DNA of 45,257 nucleotides from Saprospiraceae bacterium (GTDB lineage: Bacteria; Bacteroidota; Bacteroidia; Chitinophagales; Saprospiraceae), in contig JAGQWZ010000083.1 in NCBI GenBank assembly GCA_020436835.1, positions 1-45,257 of the forward strand, read 5' to 3'. Made by a program: the position numbers and the translations under genes. The notes under the pieces are model-generated. The model made no database searches. It was not told the DNA's origin and saw only the letters and a list, made by a program, of their open reading frames with translations. Shown piece after piece: positions 9,061 through 17,700 of this stretch (its first letter is position 1; the number at the start of each line of letters is the position of its first letter).

Positions 9061-9407
9061 ACTAATTTTTCAGAAATATAAGGATTTTTAAGGTGTAAAT
9101 TCCCCGGTATCGAGCTATGAACCCGGATACTGCTGAAAAATTAAGGTTGTTGTGAAAGCCGTAAATCGTCACTTTCTGATCAGCGGAGACAAAGGAAGAT
9201 GCAGGGTAGTAACTAACTGAAGATCAACGTAGTCAGAAACGGTGAACATAGCTTGATCCTCGAAAAGAAAGAATTCAATTGAAAAAATCGGCATAAGTTG
9301 GGTTATTCCACAGTCTTCTCAGACCTCCTGCCACAAAGGAAAAAGTTCTGGTAGCTTGAATTAGTTATCTTTGCGGTCTTGAATAGCAAAAAAGATCATT
9401 CACATCA
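9061..9407. other. intergenic region between divergent genes
   Basis: A 347-base gap between the DUF1080 gene (minus) and the first DEAD-box helicase (plus). It should carry both promoters. Only the right-hand one is convincing (9366-9373). No small gene or RNA structure was recognised. Confidence 0.5.
9366..9373 (+). promoter_or_regulatory. Bacteroidota -7 promoter box for the RhlE-like helicase gene
   Basis: TATCTTTG matches TAnnTTTG exactly and lies 35 bases before the ATG at 9408, the usual distance for a short leader. The -33 TTG is not clear, so this is a moderate call. Confidence 0.5.
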
Positions 9408-10637
9408 ATGAATTTCAGGGAACTCAATTTACATGAGTCGTTACTGGAAGCCATTTCATACATGGGATACGAAACCCCAACACCCATTCAGGAAAAGGCA
9501 ATACCGGAAATAATCGCTGGTCGGGACGTACTGGCATGTGCACAGACGGGCACGGGGAAAACTGCGGCTTTTATCCTTCCAATATTAGACATTCTTTCGG
9601 AGATGAATGATCACTCCATAAAGACCATCGTCATTGTGCCTACTCGTGAACTGGCTATCCAGATCGATCAGCAGATACAGGGTCTGGGATATTTTGTAAA
9701 TGTGGAGTCCATTGCAATTTACGGAGGAGGAGATGGATCAGAATGGGATCAACAAAAAATTGCATTGACCAAAGGAGCCGATATTATTGTTGCTACCCCG
9801 GGTAAATTTATTTCCCATCTCAATCTCGGCTATGTCAAGCTGGATAAAGTGAAACATCTGATCCTGGATGAAGCAGACCGGATGCTGGATATGGGATTTT
9901 TTGAAGACATCCAGAAAATTATATCCTTTCTTCCTAAAAAGAGACAGAATCTTCTTTTTAGTGCCACCATGCCGGTCAAGATCAAGCAATTAGCCCAAAA
10001 GCTTCTGGTAGATCCTTTTGAAATCGCCCTTGCACTCAGTAAACCGGCAGAAGGGGTTTTGCAGGCAGCATATATGGCTTATGAAGAACAAAAGGCGCCT
10101 TTGATAAAGAGCCTGATCAGCGGAAAAGAGGAGTACAAGACCATCATTATATTTGCTTCAACCAAAAAGAAGGTGAATGAAATAGCCCGAAGTCTGCAAA
10201 CCAGTGCGAATGAAGTTGCAGAGATTTCATCCGACCTCGAACAATCTGAGAGAGAAGAAGTACTCGGGAAATTTAAAGCTAAGAAAATAAGGATTTTAGT
10301 AGCTACAGACGTATTAAGCCGGGGGATAGACATCAAAGACATCAATCTGGTTATAAATTATGATGTACCTTCTGATGCAGAAGATTACGTACATCGTGTC
10401 GGACGAACCGCACGCGCTGAAACGACGGGGGTAGCTCTAACACTGATCAACGAGGACGACATTTATAAATTCGCCCGCATAGAAAAATTGATTGAGAAAG
10501 AAATAATGAAAATTCCCCTGCCAAAAGAATTTGGAGAAGCTCCGGCCTGGACCTCAAAACCCAAGTACCGTAAAAATCAGAGAGGCCGAAAAAGTTCAAA
10601 AGGAAGAAAATCTTCGTCCAACTACCGTCGCAGGTAA
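9408..10637 (+). CDS. DEAD-box ATP-dependent RNA helicase, RhlE-like
   Basis: 409 residues. Helicase motifs in order: Q motif GYETPTPIQ (20-28), Walker A AQTGTGKT (45-52), PTRELA (78-83), TPGK (130-133), DEAD (154-157), SAT (185-187), then IIIFASTKKK, ATDVLSRGIDI and HRVGRTARAE in the second RecA domain. The C-terminus is short, basic and low in complexity (KYRKNQRGRKSSKGRKSS), which fits RhlE-type proteins that use a basic tail to hold RNA. It unwinds short RNA duplexes, probably in ribosome assembly, RNA decay or cold adaptation. A second DEAD-box gene follows 117 bases downstream on the same strand. A good TAnnTTTG promoter box lies 35 bases upstream. Confidence 0.93.
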   Translation: MNFRELNLHESLLEAISYMGYETPTPIQEKAIPEIIAGRDVLACAQTGTGKTAAFILPILDILSEMNDHSIKTIVIVPTRELAIQIDQQIQGLGYFVNVESIAIYGGGDGSEWDQQKIALTKGADIIVATPGKFISHLNLGYVKLDKVKHLILDEADRMLDMGFFEDIQKIISFLPKKRQNLLFSATMPVKIKQLAQKLLVDPFEIALALSKPAEGVLQAAYMAYEEQKAPLIKSLISGKEEYKTIIIFASTKKKVNEIARSLQTSANEVAEISSDLEQSEREEVLGKFKAKKIRILVATDVLSRGIDIKDINLVINYDVPSDAEDYVHRVGRTARAETTGVALTLINEDDIYKFARIEKLIEKEIMKIPLPKEFGEAPAWTSKPKYRKNQRGRKSSKGRKSSSNYRRR

Positions 10638-10754
10638 TGCGCCGCACAACATTAATTCCTTCCCCTGGAATCATTCAATTAATTCAATCTAAAACGGCCA
10701 TCAGGATTTAATCTCGAGGGAGCTCGTGAGGTAAAAAACAATAGTTAAAATTTA

Positions 10755-12446
10755 ATGAAATCATTTGCAGAATCGGGACTAAAAAAAGAACTCCTTAAAT
10801 CTCTCGAGCGGATCAATTTTGTAAGTCCTACTCCAATCCAGCACCAATCCATCAATCATCTCCTTCAATCTGACCGGGATATGATCGGTATGGCTCATAC
10901 CGGAACCGGCAAAACCGCTGCATTTGCGTTACCGATCATACACCGCACGCATTTGGAGATCAAAGAAGTACAGACCATTGTACTGTGTCCAACCCGGGAA
11001 TTATGCCTGCAGATTACAAATGATATAAAGAATTATACCCGTGATCTCCGGTCTTTTCAGACTGTGGCAGTTTATGGTGGAGCCAGCATGACCCAACAGA
11101 TATCAGCGCTGAAAAAAGGCTGTCATCTGGTGGTGGGCACTCCGGGAAGGACACTGGATCTTATCAACCGGAATAAACTTCGTCTGCACCAGGTACGTTG
11201 GTTAGTTCTCGATGAAGCGGATGAAATGTTATCGATGGGATTTAAAGATGAATTGGATCAAATATTAACTGCAACTCCCGCAGATAAACAGACGCTACTA
11301 TTTTCAGCTACTATGCCGGCAACGATCACCTCAATTGCTGAAAATTATATGACTGATCCTCATAAAATCCTGGTTGAACCTCACGAAAAAACTAAATCTA
11401 ATATTACTCATGGATATTTCCTGATCACCCGAAAATCAAAATTTGAATTTCTGCGATATTTCATTTCGCTGCACAAAGACATTTATGCGATCATTTTTTG
11501 TCGCACCCGTAAAGACACCAGTAAACTGGCCAGTGACCTCTCTGAAGAGGGCTATCAAATTGATGCCCTGCATGGTGACTTAAACCAGAGACAAAGAGAC
11601 CGGGTACTAAACCGGTTTCGCAAAAGGAGCATCAATCTGCTAGTCGCCACAGATGTGGCCGCCCGAGGACTGGATGTCACGGACCTCACTCACGTTATCA
11701 ATTTCAACTTGCCCGACGAACCGGAAGCCTACGTTCATCGAAGTGGTAGGACCGGCAGGGCAGGCAAAGAAGGAAATTGTATATGCCTTCTGGAAAAGAA
11801 AGAGCTGAAGAAATTGCATTTCATCAGTCATAAAACCGGTATTAAATTTCAAGAGTCAAAGCTTCCGGGAAAGGAGGAGATTGTCCGGGAGAAAATAGAT
11901 AGCACCGTTGAGCAAATCCTTACCGTTGAAAATGTGGGTCATCTTCTTACCCGCGCTCTTCCTGAAATAGATCAAAAGCTGTTTCATTTAAGCCGGCAGG
12001 AACTGATAGGTCGATTTTTCTCGATTCTGTTGCGAAAAGATTTACCTCAGGTGTCCCTGGACAAAGGGCACCACAATGCCGGAAAAATTGATCAGCCCAA
12101 AATCAATCCCAACACCTATGTACCGGATGAATTGACCGGAAGCGAAGAGTATACCCGCTACTACATCAATCTTGGCACAAAACACCAACTGGATAAATCC
12201 GCCCTGATCTCCTTGATAAATCGCAAACTCAAAGGAGATGATTTCAGGATAGGTAAAATCGAAATGCTTAAATCTTTTTCATTTTTTGAAATCGAAGCAG
12301 GCTTGGAAAAACGAGTCCTTTCCGGTTTTAAAGGAGCTGAATTCGAAGGCATATCACTGGTAACTGAAATAGCCACTTCCAAGCCAACACCTCCGTCACC
12401 GAACCGAAAGAAGAAAAAGAAAAAAAAGAAAAAGAAATTCTTTTAG
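10755..12446 (+). CDS. DEAD-box ATP-dependent RNA helicase, CsdA/DeaD-like with DbpA-type RNA-binding domain
   Basis: 563 residues. Core motifs: Q motif VSPTPIQ (23-29), Walker A AHTGTGKT (47-54), PTRELC, TPGR, DEAD in LVLDEADEMLSMGF, SAT, ATDVAARGLDV and HRSGRTGRAG. After the helicase core come a dimerisation-like helical region and, at about 475-548, a DbpA-type RNA-binding fold (YINLGTKHQLDKSALISLIN, KIEMLKSFSFFEI). This architecture is that of the CsdA/DbpA group, which acts on ribosomal RNA or structured mRNA, often in the cold. The protein ends in a run of about ten Lys encoded by a purine-only A-rich tract (12408-12437), a likely RNA-contacting tail and a place where slippage could change the reading frame. 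It follows the RhlE-like gene. Confidence 0.92.
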   Translation: MKSFAESGLKKELLKSLERINFVSPTPIQHQSINHLLQSDRDMIGMAHTGTGKTAAFALPIIHRTHLEIKEVQTIVLCPTRELCLQITNDIKNYTRDLRSFQTVAVYGGASMTQQISALKKGCHLVVGTPGRTLDLINRNKLRLHQVRWLVLDEADEMLSMGFKDELDQILTATPADKQTLLFSATMPATITSIAENYMTDPHKILVEPHEKTKSNITHGYFLITRKSKFEFLRYFISLHKDIYAIIFCRTRKDTSKLASDLSEEGYQIDALHGDLNQRQRDRVLNRFRKRSINLLVATDVAARGLDVTDLTHVINFNLPDEPEAYVHRSGRTGRAGKEGNCICLLEKKELKKLHFISHKTGIKFQESKLPGKEEIVREKIDSTVEQILTVENVGHLLTRALPEIDQKLFHLSRQELIGRFFSILLRKDLPQVSLDKGHHNAGKIDQPKINPNTYVPDELTGSEEYTRYYINLGTKHQLDKSALISLINRKLKGDDFRIGKIEMLKSFSFFEIEAGLEKRVLSGFKGAEFEGISLVTEIATSKPTPPSPNRKKKKKKKKKKFF

Positions 12447-12475
12447 CATTTCTCACATAATGCAAATAAAATGCT
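12445..12475. terminator. possible hairpin between convergent genes
   Basis: Arms AGCATTT (12445-12451) and AAATGCT (12469-12475) flank a 17-base loop between the stop of the CsdA-like helicase and that of the glycosyltransferase. The stem is AT-rich and the following T run is short, so termination is only possible. Confidence 0.2.
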
Positions 12476-12479
12476 TTCC

Positions 12480-13901
12480 TCAATATTGGCTGACGATCCT
12501 GCCATAGAGCTTCACATCACCAGGAAACTTTTGAATTATCTCAAAGTTTTCGAGGATATCTCTTTCGATAATGGCATGCGGTTGCTTGGAGACCACATAA
12601 TAATCCATTCTCTGGTCAACAATTAGCTGGAATTCCTTTTCCACATCAACCTGGTAGGCCTCTATCAGATCCTTGTCATATAAAACAGTAGTATGAATAT
12701 ATTTTGTCGGAGGATCCGTATTTAAAAGGAAATAGAGAATATTTTTATCCGAAGTGTATATTTGATCACCCGGTTCCCATTTCTTTTCGAGCACTTCAAC
12801 AATTTGTCTGCTGACATCCGGCTTGCTCAAAACCTGTAAATACTGGTTTGTCCAGGTCAATAAAATCAGCATTCCAAGTATCCAATAGACTTTGTCAGCC
12901 AGAAATAGCTTGGTTTTACTCCGGGCAGGATGCTCATCCATCATAAACCAGGTGAGGGCAAATAAGCACAGAGCCGGCAGTGCCTGAAAATAGTAATGGA
13001 AAAAGAATTTACCGGTCAGGGCAATAGAAATCCAGGAAAATGTTGTCCAGGAGGCAAACAAAACCCAGTGCGGCAAAAGCATCCATTTGGAGCTATACGC
13101 GGTCTTTAGCCCAATCATAGTCAAAATAGTAACCGGCAAAAATGAAAGATAAAATTCGGACATTTTTGACAGTAGTCGGACGACATTAAATTCCGAAGCA
13201 TAATTTGCGGGGATCGTCAACATAGCAAATTTCAACTGCTGCAGATATCCGATTCCACTGTGCCAGGCGATCAATATGAATACCGGAATCAAAAATCCCA
13301 GGAAAGAGCTCGTCATATTTCGAAACCAGGGCCACCATCTTCTATCCTGCCAAAAGAAATAGAAAATAGAGAAAGCAATAATACTGAAGGCAATATGAAA
13401 TTTAATCAAAAACCCGAGACCAGCAACCAAGCCAAAACTTATGAAATGAAGCGGTTTCCGGGCTTTCAGTAAGAGATAAAGACCCAGTAGCGAAAAAAGT
13501 TGGAAAAAGATTTCTGTATTTGCCGGCCAGGACCATTTATGGAGCGTGGCGCAAAACACATATAAAAATGCCGTGACCAAAGCTACACGACGGTAAGAAA
13601 ACAAGATAAAATGGATAGAATAGATGAGCATTCCCGATATGGCGATTATCAGGGCAGAGAAGAGACGTATTGCAGCAATCGAGTTTGACAATTTCAAGAC
13701 TGCGGAAAAAATCAGGTAAATCCCAATCGGCTTCACATCCAGGTTGTCTGCATATGGAATCCGGCCTGAAAGGAATTGATCTGCAATGATTACATAAGTG
13801 GACTCGTCGTGGTCAATCACTGAGGGAAAGAGAAGGGGAATCCTTAGTACCACCGACAAAAGAAGGAGAAGGAGGAAAAGTGCCCGGTTACTGATGTTCA
13901 T
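12480..13901 (-). CDS. GT-C fold membrane glycosyltransferase (GT39/ArnT-like)
   Basis: About 473 residues from the ATG at 13901; an in-frame TTG at 13922 would add seven. A first membrane helix (ALFLLLLLLSVVLRIPLLF) is followed by an acidic motif DHDE near residues 30-33 in a periplasmic loop, then LDVKPIGIYLIF. That is the pattern of dolichyl/undecaprenyl-phosphate-sugar using GT-C enzymes. About ten further hydrophobic helices follow, and a soluble C-terminal domain of about 120 residues (VSRQIVEVLEKKWEPGDQIY) lies outside the membrane. It probably transfers a sugar from a lipid-phosphate donor to a lipid or protein acceptor in the inner membrane. The glyoxalase-like gene lies upstream on the same strand, with 58 bases between. 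Donor and acceptor are unknown. Confidence 0.8.
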   Translation of the reverse strand: MNISNRALFLLLLLLSVVLRIPLLFPSVIDHDESTYVIIADQFLSGRIPYADNLDVKPIGIYLIFSAVLKLSNSIAAIRLFSALIIAISGMLIYSIHFILFSYRRVALVTAFLYVFCATLHKWSWPANTEIFFQLFSLLGLYLLLKARKPLHFISFGLVAGLGFLIKFHIAFSIIAFSIFYFFWQDRRWWPWFRNMTSSFLGFLIPVFILIAWHSGIGYLQQLKFAMLTIPANYASEFNVVRLLSKMSEFYLSFLPVTILTMIGLKTAYSSKWMLLPHWVLFASWTTFSWISIALTGKFFFHYYFQALPALCLFALTWFMMDEHPARSKTKLFLADKVYWILGMLILLTWTNQYLQVLSKPDVSRQIVEVLEKKWEPGDQIYTSDKNILYFLLNTDPPTKYIHTTVLYDKDLIEAYQVDVEKEFQLIVDQRMDYYVVSKQPHAIIERDILENFEIIQKFPGDVKLYGRIVSQY

Positions 13902-13959
13902 GCTGGGCGTCAAAAATATCAATTCCGCACAAGACTGCCAATTCGTTTAATATCCGGTA

Positions 13960-14601
13960 CTAGGGGATTGCCGGGCTGATCCGGTTAGTTCCACTCTTAA
14001 GAATGAATACTCGTGAACTGGTCCGTACTTTCAAACTGAGACCGGGCTCACCCAATTGATATTTCAGATAATTTCTGTCATGTAACAACTGACCGAATTG
14101 ATTTAGTCTTCCTTCTGAATTGAATACGGTGATCTGTTGCAATTGGCACTCCGGTGCCAGGGAATCAGCCGGATGGAAACCGGATGACCATTGAATGAGA
14201 AAAGGTTGAAAATCATAGGCTTTGACATCCGGATCGGTCAGTTTCCAGCTTAAAATCGAACTATCCGTCCTGGTTCGCTGTCCCTCTTCGATTTTACCCA
14301 AAGACCAACCTGCTCCAAGACACTTTTCCCGGTCCCTTTCTAAATCTTCAGAGGCCCAGGCCCAGTGGATCAATCCAGCATCATCAGGGAATTCGCCCAT
14401 GATCCAGGGTCTTACGGATTGGTCAGGGTCTTTTGCAATCACTTCGAGGTAACACCGGTGGCCCAAATACAATAGCGCATTATGCGTTCCCCTGCCCTCA
14501 TGTATACCTCCGAAAATGGGTTTCACTCCCATTATTGTCTCAAAACGGGTAGTTTCCCTGAAGAGATCGTCCGCAACCCAAACAAAATGATCTATATACA
14601 T
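13960..14601 (-). CDS. glyoxalase-like (VOC) domain protein
   Basis: 213 residues, cytoplasmic, no signal peptide. It opens with MYIDHFVWVADDL, a typical first strand and metal-ligand His of vicinal-oxygen-chelate proteins, then GGIHEGRGTHNALLYLG and CYLEVIAKDPDQ. This matches the glyoxalase_3-like family of Bacteroidota and Proteobacteria, whose members are mostly uncharacterised. The second half (LSWKLTDPDVKAYDFQPFLIQW) fits the rest of the fold. Function could be a small-molecule isomerase, lyase or dioxygenase, or binding only. It lies upstream of the GT-C gene on the same strand and is divergent from tamB. Confidence 0.75.
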   Translation of the reverse strand: MYIDHFVWVADDLFRETTRFETIMGVKPIFGGIHEGRGTHNALLYLGHRCYLEVIAKDPDQSVRPWIMGEFPDDAGLIHWAWASEDLERDREKCLGAGWSLGKIEEGQRTRTDSSILSWKLTDPDVKAYDFQPFLIQWSSGFHPADSLAPECQLQQITVFNSEGRLNQFGQLLHDRNYLKYQLGEPGLSLKVRTSSRVFILKSGTNRISPAIP

Positions 14602-14783
14602 TGTTTATAGTGCATAACGGTTAAGTTAGTGTTAATTGGAAAACAAGGAAGCTATCTACATTCAAAAAAACGTTAAAAGCTGAATAGGCCACTGATCAGG
14701 ATCAAGAACGTCTTGTTTAAAAAGGGAATTAAAGATTTTTTACTTATCACCGGCGTTTTATCACGATCATTGTATCAGAATTT

Positions 14784-17700
14784 ATGATCAAAGGAAAAAT
14801 TTCAAAACTGATACTTAGAATAGTGCTTGCACTATTTGTCATTTTCCTATTGGTATATCTCCTAATACAGCTCCCTCCCGTTCAGACTTTTATCATTGAC
14901 AAGATCACTACATCACTCTCCAGGTCACTTGGCGCGCCCATAGACATCGACCGGGTACGTCTAAAGTTCTTTAAAACGGCTGCCCTGGAGAAATTTTACG
15001 TGGGTGATCAGGATCAGGATACACTGCTGTTTGCCGATGAAATTGATGTAAATCTTAGCCTTTTTAGTTTCCTGAGAAAGGAAATCGCGATCGATGAACT
15101 CAGATTTTCCAATACCAGGGTAAATCTCAAAAGGAAGCAAGGATCGTCTGACTTCAATTATCAGTTTATTATCGACTATTTCTCTTCCGGGGATACCACT
15201 TCCGAAGGTGGTTGGAATATAGACTTGCGTAAAGTTCGCATCTACAATAGCGAATTCCAGCTTTCGGATCAGGTGGCTGGTCAAGATATCCATATGGATA
15301 TTGGCATATTCAGTACTTATCTAAACAAGTTGGATCTCGAAAAACATCTGCTGGATATTGAACAGATTGGTTTGGGAGACTCCTATCTGACCGTTTTCAC
15401 ATCACCATCTCCAACTTCCGAATCTGAAGATAGTTCTATGCTCTCCTTTCCCAATACCGGATGGACCATCAAAGTCAAACAAATCAGACTGGATGAGAAT
15501 GACCTGGCCTACCAGGTGGCAGGTGTGGAAAAACAGGAATATTTAAATTTCAATGACCTCGATATCAAAAACCTGTCCTTATTCATTGATGATTTTAATT
15601 GGATGGAAGATAGCATTGGGGCCAGACTTACGCAAACCACATTCGAAGATCACAGTGGTTTTGACTTGCATCAGATGACAGCTGATTTATCGGCTAGTCC
15701 CACCCAAATTAAGGTCGAAAATCTACACTTAAAAACCGCCGAAAGTCACCTTAACAATCATACCAGATTGGAGCTTCGAAGCTTCGACCAACTTAGAGAA
15801 TTCTCTGACAGTGTTTTGTTGGAAACAAATTTTAAGGACACAGAAATTGACATTGCTGATTTAAAATTGCTAATTCCTGATTTTGAAGCTATTCCCTATC
15901 TGAATCCTCAGCTGGAAGAAAAAATAAAAATCGAAGGTGCCGTCCGCGGATATCTGAATAATTTAAAGTTATCCAATCTCAAGGTGCGCAGTAATGGATT
16001 GGTGAGTATTGATCTGGATGGAAAAATCCAAAAAATAACCCAACCCGATCAACTCAGTTACGAGGTGAATCTTCATCAATTTAATACCTCTTACAGAAGC
16101 ATAAAACGCATGACCCGGAACATCAAGATCTCCCCTGGTCTGGCGGATTGGAATGATTTTAAGATAAAGGGCAGATTTAAAGGAAACCTGGAAACGCTGA
16201 AGGGTACCGATGTTCGTCTGCAAACCAGTAGTATAACTCAATACCTGGGGGACTTCAGCATAAGAGGTCTTCAGGATTTTACCAAAGCGCATTTTGATGT
16301 ACATTTTGATGATCTGAGGACTGTGGCAGCGGACTTAAAGGGTTTCAGCGAAAAAAAGCTACCTGCGGCATTGGATAGTCTTGGACAATTTTATTACCAG
16401 GGAGATTTTAATGGAACGATCTACGATTTTGACCTGGTCGGAAAATTGGCCTCGGATGCAGGCAGTATGCAGACGGACATCCATATGGATTTTGACAAAG
16501 ATTATAAGGATGCCCGGTACTCGGGCGATATTGCGCTGGATTCATTCAATCTCGGAAAAGTACTTGCCATCGACGAGCTGGGTTATCTGAGTATGGCGAT
16601 CAATGTTTTTGGCAATGGTCTGGATCCGGATGTGCTGCGAGCCACCGTACTGGGATCGGTGGATGATTTGGTATATAATGACTTTCACTATCATGACCTG
16701 GTGATCGATGGCCGCTTTGACAAGAGACAATTTGCCGGACATGCTTCCATTGATGATCCGAATATCGCTTTCAACTTTGAGGGAGTAGTTAATCTGAATG
16801 ACTCGCTTTCTCGCTACCGGTTTCGTGCGATGGTAGATACTATCAATCTTAATGCCCTGGGATTTGTATCCAGTAAATTTGGTTTCAGTGGTAATATCCA
16901 ATCTGATTTTACCGGTACTTTTCCTGATAACATCAAAGGAAATATCATCGGCAGGGAACTCGAATTCTCTAATCTTTCCGAGAGGTACCACATGGACTCC
17001 CTCATGATCAATTCAGATTTCACCAATAGGTTGCAGAGAAATCTGGATATTCAATCAGACATTCTTCAGGCAGAAATGAATGGCAACTTCAGTATAGGGG
17101 AATTAGGACTTTTTTTGAAAGACTACGTTAATCAATATTTCCCGCTTAAAAATATAGACATGCCTGCAGATTCTGTTTTACTTATTTCAAAAGATTCTAT
17201 TTCGGATGAATTGGTCAGACAGGATTTTGTTTTTGATATAAATATGCATTCACCCGATCGACTAATCAGACTGCTTATACCGGAATTTGAAAAAATCGAT
17301 ACGGTCAAATTAAGTGGCGAGATCCGAAGCCAGGAAAATTACTTGCAAATCCAGGGATACGCCAACCAGATCCAATATAATGGAATGTCATTTGGTCCCA
17401 TTACTCTATCCACTAACGGTGATACTCAATCAGTGGAAAACGTACTCAACGTCAGCAATGCACATTTCGCCGATGGTGTCGAATTTCCCTATTTAAGCTT
17501 CGATATGTCTATGGAGAATGACAGCGCCTATCTGGGTTTGATTATGGAAGACGCCACAGACACAATTCAGGAGAAGCTGAATCTGGCCGCCCTGGTGAGC
17601 AGTGAAGATGGTAGATATAAAATAAGACTTAATGACTTAATGGTTCTTAATGGAGAAGAATGGACGGTAAATCCTACCCATGAAATAGCTCTCAGAGGCA

